A program made the translations under genes and the position numbers. Positions 51,441 to 60,984 of a stretch of DNA of 64,000 nucleotides are shown piece after piece. The notes below the pieces were generated by a model, which ran no database searches, was not told where the DNA came from, and saw only the letters and a program-made list of their open reading frames with translations. How positions within the stretch are numbered: position 1 is the first letter of the stretch; each line of letters opens with the position of its first letter. Origin of the DNA: Thermodesulfovibrio sp. 3462-1 (GTDB lineage Bacteria; Nitrospirota; Thermodesulfovibrionia; Thermodesulfovibrionales; Thermodesulfovibrionaceae); assembly GCF_040451425.1 (NCBI RefSeq), contig NZ_CP144374.1:1754997-1818996 (forward strand), given 5' to 3'.

Positions 51441-52407
51441 AAGAGATTTGCCTACCTGTCTTTTTTGTGGACGAATGATCTTGCCTCCAGAGGAAAGGAT
51501 GACTGAATTTGGTGAAATAATTTATGGTGAATGCGAATGTGGTGCCATATATGTATGTGAACCAACAGGACATAATCAGGGAGAAGCGTTAGTAAATGCT
51601 ATGTTTATTGCCTCACCCCAGGGCATAGATAACATTGAATTAGGTGTAAACTATGAAATAAGACAAAGAGATTATGATCTGAGAACTCATCAGTATGTGT
51701 ATATTAAAAGCTTTCTTTTCAGCGGAAAACTTTTTTTCATCAAAGCAATAACAAAGGAAGTAAGAACAAGAATGCAAGAAAAAATTAAAATGAACAGAAA
51801 AGACTTTATTTCTCTTCTGGAAAAAGATGATTTTGAAACAATTGAAAAAGCATCTTTACAGGATAAAAACATATTCCGCTGGATATTTTCATTATCATAT
51901 GATAAAGAAAATATCCTATCATGGAAAGCAGTTGAAGCGATGGGACATGTAGCAAAGGCATATATTGAAGCTCAGGATATAGAGACATTAAGAAATACTA
52001 TAAGAAAACTTTTGTGGTCAATGACAGATGAATCAGGAGGCACAGGATGGAGAGCAGCTGAATTAATTGGAGAGATAATCTATGCTGAGCCTTCGCTCTT
52101 TGATGATATAATTCCAATCCTCTGGTCACAAAGACAAGAAGAAAGCTTTCTTGAAAGCGTCTTAAGAAGTATGATTAAGCTTTCAAAAAAAGTTGATTTA
52201 AATAAATACATTCTAATAAATGATAATGAATTGCAAAATCTTCTACATCATGAAAAAGATGAAGTCAGAGCTCTTACGGCAATTTTAATTAACAAAATTA
52301 AAAGTCCTGTCCCTGTTCCAGAAGATATTAAAGAACTAATGTTATCGGTTTATACCAGGGGCAATATAATTAAACTTAAAATCTTTAAAGCTGAAAAATT
52401 TTTATAA
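51433..52407 (+). CDS. Unknown protein with Cys-rich N-terminus and HEAT-like repeats, in the dsr cluster
   Basis: A 324-residue protein of no recognised family. The N-terminus is Cys-rich: CLFCGRMILPPEER then GECECGAIYVCEPTG, a possible zinc site. From ~residue 110 onward it is alpha-helical with HEAT-like repeats (SWKAVEAMGHVAKAYIEAQD, GWRAAELIGEIIYAEPSLFDD, EVRALTAILINKI). Such repeats usually bind proteins. AAGGAG precedes the ATG, which overlaps dsrN by eight bases, so both are co-translated; dsrC follows after a promoter. A role in assembly or control of sulfite reduction is inferred from position only. Confidence 0.8.
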   Translation: MYKRDLPTCLFCGRMILPPEERMTEFGEIIYGECECGAIYVCEPTGHNQGEALVNAMFIASPQGIDNIELGVNYEIRQRDYDLRTHQYVYIKSFLFSGKLFFIKAITKEVRTRMQEKIKMNRKDFISLLEKDDFETIEKASLQDKNIFRWIFSLSYDKENILSWKAVEAMGHVAKAYIEAQDIETLRNTIRKLLWSMTDESGGTGWRAAELIGEIIYAEPSLFDDIIPILWSQRQEESFLESVLRSMIKLSKKVDLNKYILINDNELQNLLHHEKDEVRALTAILINKIKSPVPVPEDIKELMLSVYTRGNIIKLKIFKAEKFL

Positions 52408-52485
52408 AATTATAAACTAAATTTATTTGACTTCAAAACTCATTATACTTTAAAGTTGTTTTACCTTATTAAATGCAAATATGAC

Positions 52486-52515
52486 TTGAAATTCTTTTTC
52501 TAAAGAAGTTAGAAT
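52486..52515 (+). promoter_or_regulatory. Candidate dsrC promoter
   Basis: TTGAAA (52486-52491), 18 bases, TAGAAT (52510-52515), each one base from consensus. The transcript would start near 52522, leaving a leader with a strong AAAGGAGG ribosome site before ATG 52547. An upstream TATACT (52444-52449) could be a second -10. Confidence 0.5.
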
Positions 52516-52546
52516 ATTTGCAAAAAAACTAAAAGGAGGTTAGAAA

Positions 52547-52882
52547 ATGCCTTACATTGAATTTAAGGGAAAGCAAATTGAGATTGATGAGGACGGTTAC
52601 ATTCAGAATCTTGATGACTGGTCACCAGAGCTTGCAGAGTATATGGCTCAACAGGATGGAATTACACTTACTGAGCACCACTGGGAAGTTGTTAACTTCT
52701 TAAGAGATTATTATCAGAAATATCAGATTGCACCGATGATCAAGATTCTTGTTAAAGAAATGGCTAAGATGTTTGGACCTGAGAAAGGAAACACAAAGTA
52801 TCTTTATAGTCTCTTCCCAGATGGGCCAGCAAAACAAGCCTGTAGATATGCTGGTCTTCCAAAACCAACAGGATGCGTATAA
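52547..52882 (+). CDS. dsrC: DsrC, sulfur-carrier protein of dissimilatory sulfite reduction
   Basis: A 111-residue TusE/DsrC/DsvC protein. The C-terminal arm CRYAGLPKPTGCV has both redox cysteines (second-last residue and eleven before it), the mark of true DsrC; it receives the sulfite-derived sulfur from DsrAB as a trisulfide, which the DsrMKJOP complex is thought to reduce. QNLDDWSPELAEYMAQQDGI and LTEHHWEVVNFLRDYYQKYQ are family sequences. It has its own strong ribosome site, a promoter and a terminator, as expected for a very abundant protein. Confidence 0.97.
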   Translation: MPYIEFKGKQIEIDEDGYIQNLDDWSPELAEYMAQQDGITLTEHHWEVVNFLRDYYQKYQIAPMIKILVKEMAKMFGPEKGNTKYLYSLFPDGPAKQACRYAGLPKPTGCV

Positions 52883-52892
52883 TTTCTAATAC

Positions 52893-52922
52893 AAAGGGAC
52901 AGGCAACTGTCCCTTTTGTTTT
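52893..52922 (+). terminator. Intrinsic terminator after dsrC
   Basis: A 10-bp perfect stem, AAAGGGACAG and CTGTCCCTTT, closed by a GCAA tetraloop and followed by TGTTTTTT. It ends the dsrC transcript or reduces read-through into the downstream dsr genes. Confidence 0.9.
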
Positions 52923-52974
52923 TTGAAAGGGGGAGATATTAACCTAAAAGATTAAAAATTTACAGGAGAAAAAA

Positions 52975-53502
52975 ATGACCATTAATGACCTCCTTTCAAA
53001 GAAAAAGGAGAGCATAATTGAAAAATCCTTTAATTTAACTATCTCAACTTATCCAGAAAATACGCAGGCTTTTTTCAAAGAAAAGAAAAAACAGTTTACC
53101 AATCCTGTTGGTTATACCATTTATCAAGGAATTCAGGATATTATTGATAGATTAATCAACGATGAATCTCTTGATAGTTTTATCCTTCCCCTGGAAGAGA
53201 TTATCAAAATAAGAGCTGTACAGGATTTTAGCCCTTCTCAGGCAGTGGGATTTATCTTTTTTATCAAAAAGGCAGTATATGAGGAACTCAGTAAAGAAAT
53301 TGCACCTGACAAACTCTTAGAATTTCTTTCACAAATTGATTCTCTTGCTCTCGTTGCCTTTGATATTTTTATGAAGTATCGTGAAAAAATCTATGACTTA
53401 AAAGCAAAGGAGCTGATTGACAGAACCTGGTGGATTCTTAAGAAATACAATATTGTTTCAGAAATTGAAAATGAAACTGTAGAAAAAACAAAAAAATTAT
53501 AA
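52975..53502 (+). CDS. RsbRD_N-like regulatory domain protein upstream of dsrM
   Basis: A 175-residue, all-helical soluble protein resembling the RsbRD N-terminal (RsbT co-antagonist) domain: LLSKKKESIIEKSFNLTISTYP, then NPVGYTIYQGIQDIIDRLI and IIKIRAVQDFSPSQAVGFIF. In stressosome proteins this globin-like fold senses signals; stand-alone copies are common before dsrM in sulfate reducers. GGAG lies upstream of the ATG. First gene of the rsbRD_N-dsrMKJOP run; function in the complex is unknown. Confidence 0.82.
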   Translation: MTINDLLSKKKESIIEKSFNLTISTYPENTQAFFKEKKKQFTNPVGYTIYQGIQDIIDRLINDESLDSFILPLEEIIKIRAVQDFSPSQAVGFIFFIKKAVYEELSKEIAPDKLLEFLSQIDSLALVAFDIFMKYREKIYDLKAKELIDRTWWILKKYNIVSEIENETVEKTKKL

Positions 53503-53518
53503 AGAGAGGTAGGGTGAA

Positions 53519-54508
53519 ATGGGTATAGGATTAGCTTTTATAGCAGTTTTAGGATTAATAATTTTCGCCTATATTGGCACTGATATTTTAGGGCTGGACA
53601 GTTTATTCGCAATCGTTTTTCCCTATGCTGCAGTCTTAATTTTCATCATTGGATTTATCTATAGGGTGGTCAAATGGGGAAAATCACCTGTTCCTTTCAG
53701 AATCCCAACAACTGCAGGACAGCAATTTTCTCTTCCATGGATTAAGTACAGCAAGATTGACAATCCTGCAACTGGCTGGGGTGTGGCATTAAGAATGTTT
53801 TTTGAAATTGCTTTTTTCAGATCCCTTTTCAGAAACACAAAAGCTGAAATACTCAATGGAAAGCTCTATATTGGTTCAAACAAATGGCTGTGGCTTGGAG
53901 CAATAGCTTTTCATTATTCATTTCTGATTATACTTATCAGGCATCTGAGATTCTTTGTAGCTCAAACTCCCTGGTGTGTCTCTATAATTGACTCTGTTGA
54001 CTCTTTCTGGCAGATTGGTCTTCCTATGCTTTATATGACAGATATCATAATAGCTGCTGCTCTTCTTTATCTTTTAGGAAGAAGAATATTTAATCCTCAT
54101 GTAAAATATATTTCTTTGCCTTCTGATTACTTTCCACTTTTCCTTATAATTGGAATAGTTACAACTGGTATTCTGATGAGATATTTTGCTCGAGTTGACA
54201 TAACAAGCATAAAAGAACTTGCCTTAGGCTTAGCTTATCTTAAGCCCACCGTGCCTGAGGGAATAGGAAGTCTCTTTTACATTCATCTTTTCCTTGTAAG
54301 TGTTCTTTTTGCTTACTTCCCATTCAGCAAACTCATGCACATGGGTGGTGTATTTTTAAGCCCTACAAGAAATCTTGCTAATAACAACAGAATGAAGAGG
54401 CATGTGAATCCATGGGATTATCCAGTTAAGCATCGTCATTATGAAGAATATGAAGATGAATTTAGAGAAAAAATGAAAAAAGCTGGAATACCAGTAGAAA
54501 AGGAGTGA
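53519..54508 (+). CDS. dsrM: DsrM, cytochrome b subunit of the DsrMKJOP complex
   Basis: An inner-membrane di-haem cytochrome b of the NarI family (329 residues, about six membrane helices). HYSFLIILIRHLRFF and HLFLVSVLFAYFPFSKLMHMGG give the haem-ligand histidines in paired helices. It should oxidise menaquinol and pass electrons to DsrK. GAGAGG lies upstream of the ATG. The stop is four bases before dsrK. Confidence 0.95.
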   Translation: MGIGLAFIAVLGLIIFAYIGTDILGLDSLFAIVFPYAAVLIFIIGFIYRVVKWGKSPVPFRIPTTAGQQFSLPWIKYSKIDNPATGWGVALRMFFEIAFFRSLFRNTKAEILNGKLYIGSNKWLWLGAIAFHYSFLIILIRHLRFFVAQTPWCVSIIDSVDSFWQIGLPMLYMTDIIIAAALLYLLGRRIFNPHVKYISLPSDYFPLFLIIGIVTTGILMRYFARVDITSIKELALGLAYLKPTVPEGIGSLFYIHLFLVSVLFAYFPFSKLMHMGGVFLSPTRNLANNNRMKRHVNPWDYPVKHRHYEEYEDEFREKMKKAGIPVEKE

Positions 54509-54512
54509 GACT

Positions 54513-56126
54513 ATGGGATTACCAAAACCAGAAGAATTAATCTCAACAGTTAATTTAAAAAAGATGCCATCCAGATGGTGGATGGATACTTTACCTGTAG
54601 AATTTAAGCCTGGTTTTTACTGTTACGGTGCAAAAGGAAAAAACCTTGAATATGTTGATTTTCCAAATGCAAGAGATTTTCATCCAACTGATCCAGATTG
54701 GAAACTTCCAGAAGACTGGAAAAAAATAGTAATTGAAGGAATCAAACAAAGGCTTGAAAGATTCAGAACATTCCATGTATTCATGGACATATGTGTAAGA
54801 TGTGGAGCCTGTGCTGATAAGTGTCATTTCTTTATAGGTTCTGGAGATCCGAAAAACATGCCGGTTCTGAGAGCAGAACTTCTAAGGTCAGTTTACAGAA
54901 AATACTTTACCACTGGTGGAAAACTCTTTGGAAGGAATGCAGGAGCAAGAGACCTTGATCTTGATGTTTTAAAAGAACTCTGGTATTATTTCTATCAATG
55001 CACAGAGTGTAGACGTTGCTCCCTCTTCTGTCCTTATGGAATTGATACAGCAGAAATAACAATAATTGCGAGAGAGCTTCTCAATCTTCTTGGACTGAAT
55101 ATTGATTGGATATCAGGTCCTGTTGCAAACTGTTACAGAACTGGAAACCATCTTGGACTTGAGCCTCATACAATGAAATCAACTCTTGAGTTCATGTGTA
55201 ATGATATAGAAGAAATCACAGGAATCAAAATTGACCCACCAATAAACAAAAAAGGAGCAGAAATTCTTTTTGTAACACCCTCAGGAGACCTATTTGCAGA
55301 CCCTGGAATATATACCTGCATGGGTTACATGATGCTTTTCCATGAAATAGGACTTGACTATACATGGAGCACCTTTGCATCAGAGGGTGGAAACTTTGGA
55401 TTCTTTACATCCCATGAAATGGCTAAAAGACTTCATACAAAAATTTATGAAGAGGCAAAGAGGCTTAAAGTTAAATGGATAATTGGTGGTGAGTGTGGAC
55501 ACATGTGGAGAGTCTGGCATCAATATCATAATACATGGTATGGACCTGTTGATTTTCTTGAAGAGCCTGTTTCACCAATTACAGGAACAAAGTTTGAAAA
55601 TGCTAAATCAAATAAAATTGTTCATATAAGTGAGTTCACTGCAGACCTTATCAGGCATGGAGTTCTTAAATTTGACAAATCAAGAAACGACAATCTTATA
55701 GTTACATTCCATGACTCCTGTAACCCATCTCGTGCTATGGGAATACTTGAAGAGCCAAGATATATCATTAAAAATGTATGTAATCACTTTTATGAGATGC
55801 CTGATGAAACAATACGTGAGCAAACATTCTGCTGCGGCGGTGGTGCTGGATTAAATGCAGGTGAAATTATGGAATTAAGAATGAGAGGAGGATTCCCAAG
55901 AGCAAATGCTGTAAGATATGTTCATGAGAAATTTGGGGTAAACATGCTTGCATGTATATGTGCAATTGATAGAGCAACTTTACCACCTCTTATGGATTAC
56001 TGGGTTCCTGGTGTAAGAGTAACTGGAGTTACAGAGCTTGTAGCAAATGCAATGATAATGAAGGGTGAAAAGGAAAGAACAATGAATTTAAGGATGGAGC
56101 CACTACCAGGAAAGGAGGAACAATAA
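54513..56126 (+). CDS. dsrK: DsrK, HdrD-like iron-sulfur catalytic subunit
   Basis: A 537-residue cytoplasmic-facing protein. Two [4Fe-4S] ferredoxin motifs (CVRCGACADKC and CTECRRCSLFCPYG) are followed by CCG-type Cys-rich parts (FHDSCNPSRAMG and TFCCGGGAGLN), as in heterodisulfide reductase subunit D, which binds a non-cubane cluster. In the current model it reduces the DsrC trisulfide with electrons from DsrM. AGGAGT-like sequence precedes the ATG. Confidence 0.96.
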   Translation: MGLPKPEELISTVNLKKMPSRWWMDTLPVEFKPGFYCYGAKGKNLEYVDFPNARDFHPTDPDWKLPEDWKKIVIEGIKQRLERFRTFHVFMDICVRCGACADKCHFFIGSGDPKNMPVLRAELLRSVYRKYFTTGGKLFGRNAGARDLDLDVLKELWYYFYQCTECRRCSLFCPYGIDTAEITIIARELLNLLGLNIDWISGPVANCYRTGNHLGLEPHTMKSTLEFMCNDIEEITGIKIDPPINKKGAEILFVTPSGDLFADPGIYTCMGYMMLFHEIGLDYTWSTFASEGGNFGFFTSHEMAKRLHTKIYEEAKRLKVKWIIGGECGHMWRVWHQYHNTWYGPVDFLEEPVSPITGTKFENAKSNKIVHISEFTADLIRHGVLKFDKSRNDNLIVTFHDSCNPSRAMGILEEPRYIIKNVCNHFYEMPDETIREQTFCCGGGAGLNAGEIMELRMRGGFPRANAVRYVHEKFGVNMLACICAIDRATLPPLMDYWVPGVRVTGVTELVANAMIMKGEKERTMNLRMEPLPGKEEQ

Positions 56127-56127
56127 A

Positions 56128-56529
56128 ATGTATGATGGATGGAAAATAATTCTTGGATTAATAGTTTTTGTAGTGATTGTGACTCTTCCTTTCACAATGA
56201 GTGTTGGAAAGACTTATGTAGAGCCTAAACCAAGCATTGATACTCCTGAAATACAGAAAATGGAAAAGAAACAATGTATTGAACCAAAACAATACATGAG
56301 AGAGATGCATATAAAAATTCTTTATTCATGGAAAGATTATGCTACAAGACAAGGCAAAAGGATTTATATTGCTTCAGATGGAAAGCAATACAATATAAGT
56401 CTTCAAAATACCTGTATGAAGTGCCATTCCAACAAAGAGAAATTCTGTGATGAATGTCACAATTATGTGAATGTGAAACCCTATTGCTGGGATTGTCATA
56501 TTGAGCCTAAGGTGGGAGGGTTAAAATGA
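56128..56529 (+). CDS. dsrJ: DsrJ, periplasmic tri-haem cytochrome c
   Basis: A 133-residue c-type cytochrome anchored by an N-terminal helix (ILGLIVFVVIVTLPFTMS). Three CxxCH motifs lie close together at the C-terminus: CMKCH, CDECH and CWDCH. One haem of DsrJ is known in other species for unusual His/Cys ligation. It overlaps dsrO by four bases (ATGA). Confidence 0.95.
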   Translation: MYDGWKIILGLIVFVVIVTLPFTMSVGKTYVEPKPSIDTPEIQKMEKKQCIEPKQYMREMHIKILYSWKDYATRQGKRIYIASDGKQYNISLQNTCMKCHSNKEKFCDECHNYVNVKPYCWDCHIEPKVGGLK

Positions 56530-57296
56530 TTACAAGAAGAGACTTTTTGAAAATAGCTGCTTTTTCATCATTGCTTGGTTTAGGTAGTGCCTTTACAATT
56601 AATGCACTGGAAAAAGAGCCAGGACAAAAGGTGTTAAAAGATATCAAGGCGCTACAAGGAAAAAGATGGGCAATGGTAATTGATACAAGGAAGTTTAAAA
56701 CACAGGAAGACTTTGAAAAGGTTATAAGAGCATGTCATAAAGCTCATAATGTTCCTGAAATTGCCAATCCTCTTCATGAAGTAAAATGGATATGGACAGA
56801 TGACTATGAACACACTTTCGCAGGCACTGCTGAGCAATACATATCAAAAGAAGTAAAAGAAAGAAAATTTTTACTGCTCTGCAATCACTGTGACAATGCT
56901 CCTTGTGTCAGAGTATGTCCTGTTAAAGCAACATTTAAAAGACCTGATGGAATCACAATGCAGGATATGCATCGTTGCATAGGATGTAAATTCTGTATGG
57001 CAGGATGTCCTTATGGTGCGAGAAACTACAACTTCCTTCCACCAAGAGACTATATTAAAGAATTAAATCCTGAGTATCCAACAAGAACCCTTGGAGTTGT
57101 AGAAAAATGCACATTCTGTAATGAAAGAATTGACAAAGGACTCCTTCCATACTGTGTTGAGGCTTCTGAAGGTAAAATCCTCTTTGGTGATCTCTATGAT
57201 CCTAAATCTGAGATAAGAAAAGTTATAGCTGAAAACATAGTTATTCGCCGAAAAGTTGAACTCGGCACACAGCCTATGGTTTTCTACATAATTTAA
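56526..57296 (+). CDS. dsrO: DsrO, periplasmic ferredoxin-like iron-sulfur protein
   Basis: A 256-residue protein exported by the Tat path: signal TRRDFLKIAAFSSLLGLG. The body has Cys clusters of the NrfC/HybA type: CNHCDNAPCVRVCPVKAT, CIGCKFCMAGCPYGARNY and CTFCNERIDKGLLPYC, for three or more [4Fe-4S] clusters. It should pass electrons between DsrJ and the membrane subunit DsrP. Confidence 0.96.
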   Translation: MITRRDFLKIAAFSSLLGLGSAFTINALEKEPGQKVLKDIKALQGKRWAMVIDTRKFKTQEDFEKVIRACHKAHNVPEIANPLHEVKWIWTDDYEHTFAGTAEQYISKEVKERKFLLLCNHCDNAPCVRVCPVKATFKRPDGITMQDMHRCIGCKFCMAGCPYGARNYNFLPPRDYIKELNPEYPTRTLGVVEKCTFCNERIDKGLLPYCVEASEGKILFGDLYDPKSEIRKVIAENIVIRRKVELGTQPMVFYII

Positions 57297-57309
57297 TGGG
57301 AGGTAAAAG

Positions 57310-58500
57310 ATGCTTGATTTAGCGTTAAAAGGCAGACCAAGATACTGGATCTGGGTATCTTTTTTAATAACAATGATACTCATTGGTTTTATATGCTGGA
57401 TGAGAGAACACCACATTGGTGCAGCTTTTACAACAGGATTAAGTAGAGATGTAACATGGGGCTTTCATGTTGGTCAGTTAACTTTCTTTGTAGGTGTTGC
57501 TGCTTCTGCTGTTTTGGTAGTGCTACCATATTACTTTCACAACTATAAGGTATTTGGAAGAATAGCTGTAATTGGAGAGTTTCTTGCTGTAGGATGTGTT
57601 CTTATAGCAATGCTTTCAGTTTTTGTTATTATGGGACAGCCTTCCCGTGTATGGAATGTTCTTCTTCATCCTACACCCCATTCAATAATCTTCTGGGATA
57701 TGGTGGTCCTTATAACCTATTTATCTCTTAACCTTCTTTGTGGATGGACAGTGCTACATGCTGAGAAAAAAAGTGCTCCACCACCAAAATGGATTAAACC
57801 ATTTATATACTGGGCAATACTCTGGGCACCCTCAATTCATACAGTAACAGCTTTCCTTTATGCAGGCTTACCTGGAAGACCTCACTGGATGACAGCTCTT
57901 CAGGCAGCTCACTTTCTTGCAACAGCCTTTGCAGCAGGTCCAAGTCTTCTTATAATTCTCAGCATGATAATCAGAAAGGTTTCAAAATTTGACCCTGGTC
58001 AGCAGGCAATTAATAAACTTGCAGAAATAGCTACCTATGCTTTAATCATTCATTTATTTTTTATAGGGCTTGAATTCTTCACTGCTTTCTATAGCCAGAT
58101 TCCAGATCACATGAAACCATTAATATATCTTTATCAGGGACTTGAAGGACATAACAGACTTGTTCCATGGATGGCTGTATCCACACTGCTTGCCTTTATT
58201 GGATTAATTATATTCATATTCCCACCTTTAAGAAAGTGGAATGTAACCAAAGTAATTGCTGCTGCATGTGTATTTTTCTCTATATGGATGGACAAAGGAT
58301 TTGCCTTTGTGGTTAGTGGTTTCATTCCAAATCCTTTTGACAGAGTCACAGAAGCATGGATAGCTCTGAATGAGTTTCTTGTGGCTGCTGGTGTATGGTC
58401 AGTAGGAGCACTTGTAATAACAGTGCTTTATAAAATCGCAATCACTGTTAAAGAAAAAGCAGTATTTGACAAATATGGGCAAAAACAGGTTATAGAGTAG
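57310..58500 (+). CDS. dsrP: DsrP, NrfD-family quinone-interacting membrane subunit
   Basis: A 396-residue integral membrane protein with about ten helices of the NrfD/PsrC family, thought to exchange electrons with menaquinone. It has GLSRDVTWGFHVGQLTFFVGVAASAV near the N-terminus and WAPSIHTVTAFLYAGLPGRPHW in the centre. GGGAGG lies before the ATG. Last gene of dsrMKJOP, followed by a strong terminator. Confidence 0.95.
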   Translation: MLDLALKGRPRYWIWVSFLITMILIGFICWMREHHIGAAFTTGLSRDVTWGFHVGQLTFFVGVAASAVLVVLPYYFHNYKVFGRIAVIGEFLAVGCVLIAMLSVFVIMGQPSRVWNVLLHPTPHSIIFWDMVVLITYLSLNLLCGWTVLHAEKKSAPPPKWIKPFIYWAILWAPSIHTVTAFLYAGLPGRPHWMTALQAAHFLATAFAAGPSLLIILSMIIRKVSKFDPGQQAINKLAEIATYALIIHLFFIGLEFFTAFYSQIPDHMKPLIYLYQGLEGHNRLVPWMAVSTLLAFIGLIIFIFPPLRKWNVTKVIAAACVFFSIWMDKGFAFVVSGFIPNPFDRVTEAWIALNEFLVAAGVWSVGALVITVLYKIAITVKEKAVFDKYGQKQVIE

Positions 58501-58522
58501 AATTTAATATTAAAAATTGTCC

Positions 58523-58549
58523 AAGGGCGGTTAAATCCGCCCTTTTTTT
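58523..58549 (+). terminator. Intrinsic terminator after dsrP
   Basis: An 8-bp perfect stem AAGGGCGG/CCGCCCTT with loop TTAAAT and a run of T. The convergent pyrG stop codon (58548-58550) lies inside the T-run, so both operons end here. Confidence 0.92.
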
Positions 58550-60200
58550 ATTCAAAAGAACTGAAAAGAGAATGTTTTCCCTTTAAAGATGCCTTTATAA
58601 ATTCTCTAAATAAAGGATGAGGTCGGAAAGGTTTTGATTTAAACTCCGGATGAAATTGACACCCCAGAAACCATGGATGTTCTTTAAATTCAATTATTTC
58701 TACAAGCTGACCATCAGGAGATGTGCCACTAAAAACAACACCTTTTTCTTCAAGTATGGGTATATATTTATTATTAAACTCGTATCTATGTCTGTGTCTT
58801 TCTGAGATTTCTCTCGTTTTATAAGCTTCATAGGCTTTTGTTCCTTCTTTTAAGACACATGGATATGCTCCGAGTCTCATTGTTCCACCTTTTTGCGAAT
58901 CAATTGTTCTAACCTCATACCTTCCAGTTCTTGGATTAAACCATCTTTCCATTAAATAAATAACAGGATGTTCTGTATCAGGGTCAAATTCTGTAGAATT
59001 AGCTCTATTGAGTCGTGCAAGATTTCTACTCAACTCTATTACAGCAGTCTGCATCCCAAGACATATTCCAAAAAAAGGAATTTTGTTCTCCCTTGCATAT
59101 CTTATAGCTTCAATTTTACCTTCAATACCGCGGGTACCAAATCCTCCTGGAATCAGAATACCGTGAGCTTCTGAAAGATGTATTTTTGCTCCATCTTTTT
59201 CTATATCTTCTGAGTTTACCCATAAAATGTTAACCCTTGCTTCATTGGCTATTCCACCATGAATCAATGCTTCATTTAGACTTTTATAAGAGTCTTTTAA
59301 TCCAACATACTTACCAACAACAGCTATATTGACCTCTGTTTTAGGATTCTTAATTCTTTGAACCACATTCTCCCATTCGGTTAAATCGCTCAATCTATGA
59401 GGTAAACCAAGTTTTTTTTCAATTAGCAAGTCAAGTCCTTCCTGTTTAAAATTCAAAGGAACTTCATAGACAGTCTCAACATCATGAGCAGAGATAACAG
59501 AGTCAAAATCAAGATTGCAGTGAAGAGCTATTTTTTTCTTAAGTGCATGTGGTAATGGGCGATCTGCTCTGCAAAGAAGAATATCTGGCTGAATTCCTAT
59601 TGCTCTTAAACTGTTAACACTGTGCTGAGTTGGCTTTGTTTTGAGTTCTCCAGCACTTTTTACATATGGAACTAATGTAAGATGAATATATAAGACATTT
59701 TCTCTACCAACATCATATCTAAACTGCCTTATAGCTTCAAGAAAAGGAAGTCCTTCTATATCTCCGACGGTTCCACCTACTTCTACAATAACTATATCAA
59801 ACAGTTCTCCAGCTGCTGATTTAATTGCCTGTTTTATCTCATCTGTAACATGGGGGACAACCTGAACAGTATGGCCAAGATAATCACCTCTTCTTTCTTT
59901 TGATATAACATTGTAGTAAATTTTTCCAGAGGTATAATTGTTAACATGTGTGGTTGTTAAATTAGTAAATCTCTCATAGTGTCCAAGGTCAAGATCAGTC
60001 TCACATCCATCATCAGTCACATAAACTTCTCCATGCTCAAAAGGGCTCAAAGTGCCTGGATCAACATTTATATATGGATCAAGTTTCTGAATTGTAACTT
60101 TAAAACCTTTTGCCTCAAGGAGTGCACCAATTGAAGCTGCTGCTATTCCTTTCCCTAAGGCTGATACTACTCCACCGGTTATAAATATGTATTTAGGCAT
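58548..60200 (-). CDS. pyrG: CTP synthase
   Basis: Aminates UTP to CTP (550 residues). The N-terminal synthase domain starts [22 protein letters not shown] and has [25 protein letters not shown]; the C-terminal glutaminase has Cys in [15 protein letters not shown] and His/Glu in [10 protein letters not shown]. Its ATG overlaps kdsB by 22 bases; CTP is also the KdsB substrate. Confidence 0.98.
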   Translation of the reverse strand: MPKYIFITGGVVSALGKGIAAASIGALLEAKGFKVTIQKLDPYINVDPGTLSPFEHGEVYVTDDGCETDLDLGHYERFTNLTTTHVNNYTSGKIYYNVISKERRGDYLGHTVQVVPHVTDEIKQAIKSAAGELFDIVIVEVGGTVGDIEGLPFLEAIRQFRYDVGRENVLYIHLTLVPYVKSAGELKTKPTQHSVNSLRAIGIQPDILLCRADRPLPHALKKKIALHCNLDFDSVISAHDVETVYEVPLNFKQEGLDLLIEKKLGLPHRLSDLTEWENVVQRIKNPKTEVNIAVVGKYVGLKDSYKSLNEALIHGGIANEARVNILWVNSEDIEKDGAKIHLSEAHGILIPGGFGTRGIEGKIEAIRYARENKIPFFGICLGMQTAVIELSRNLARLNRANSTEFDPDTEHPVIYLMERWFNPRTGRYEVRTIDSQKGGTMRLGAYPCVLKEGTKAYEAYKTREISERHRHRYEFNNKYIPILEEKGVVFSGTSPDGQLVEIIEFKEHPWFLGCQFHPEFKSKPFRPHPLFREFIKASLKGKHSLFSSFE

Positions 60201-60952
60201 TGCTCAGCTACCTCCAGATCTTCAGGAGTATCTATTCCAAATGAATCATATTCTGTTACCCCTACTTTTATTTTTATTCCATTTTCAAGTGCTCGCAATT
60301 GTTCTAAAGCCTCTATTTTTTCCAGTCTTGACTGTGGAAGTTTTATAAAATTTTTAAGGATTTCAACTGTATATCCGTAAATTCCTATGTGTTTATACAT
60401 AAAATCATTGGTTGAAACTCTTTTTAAATATTTTTCTCTGTCAAATGGTATTGGACAGCGAGAAAAATAAAGAGCATAGCCTGCTTCATCAAAAACAACC
60501 TTTACAATGTTTGGATTTTGAAACTCCCTTTCATCATAAATTTTTTTTGCCAGAGTTCCAATAAATTTATTTGAATAAGAAACTTCTTTCATAATATTTA
60601 CAAGCTGGTCAATCATTTGAGGCTTTATCAAGGGTTCATCTCCTTGAAGATTAATTATAATTGATTTATTGGTTAAATTATATCCATCCTCTATTAAAAT
60701 ATCAACTGCCTCAGCAATTCTGTCAGTTCCTGATAGATGCTTTTTTGATGTCATTATAGCTTTTCCACCAAAGGCAGTAACACATTGAAATATTCTTTCG
60801 TCATCTGTTGCTACAAACACTTCATCAACCAGCTGAGAGGCTTTTGCTTTTTCATATACATGCTGAATAATTGGTTTATTTTTTAAAGGAGCAAGAACTT
60901 TTCCAGGAAATCTTGTAGAAGCAAATCTTGCTGGTATAATAATTGTAACCAT
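60179..60952 (-). CDS. kdsB: CMP-KDO synthetase
   Basis: Activates KDO with CTP for LPS inner core (257 residues). [52 protein letters not shown] and [15 protein letters not shown] are diagnostic. It shows that the organism makes KDO-containing LPS. Co-transcribed with pyrG. Confidence 0.97.
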   Translation of the reverse strand: MVTIIIPARFASTRFPGKVLAPLKNKPIIQHVYEKAKASQLVDEVFVATDDERIFQCVTAFGGKAIMTSKKHLSGTDRIAEAVDILIEDGYNLTNKSIIINLQGDEPLIKPQMIDQLVNIMKEVSYSNKFIGTLAKKIYDEREFQNPNIVKVVFDEAGYALYFSRCPIPFDREKYLKRVSTNDFMYKHIGIYGYTVEILKNFIKLPQSRLEKIEALEQLRALENGIKIKVGVTEYDSFGIDTPEDLEVAEQCLNTYL

Positions 60953-60970
60953 AAATTCAATTTTTATGAT
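60943..60970 (+). promoter_or_regulatory. Candidate promoter of lnt/prfB
   Basis: TTGTAA (60943-60948), 16 bases, TATGAT (60965-60970), ending 14 bases before ATG 60985. Leader about eight bases, no ribosome site. Confidence 0.35.
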
Positions 60971-60984
60971 AACATAAATATCTA

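Noticed and set aside
52427..52449. TTGACT plus TATACT as the dsrC promoter
   Set aside because: The spacer is only 11 bases; the TTGAAA-N18-TAGAAT pair closer to dsrC fits better.
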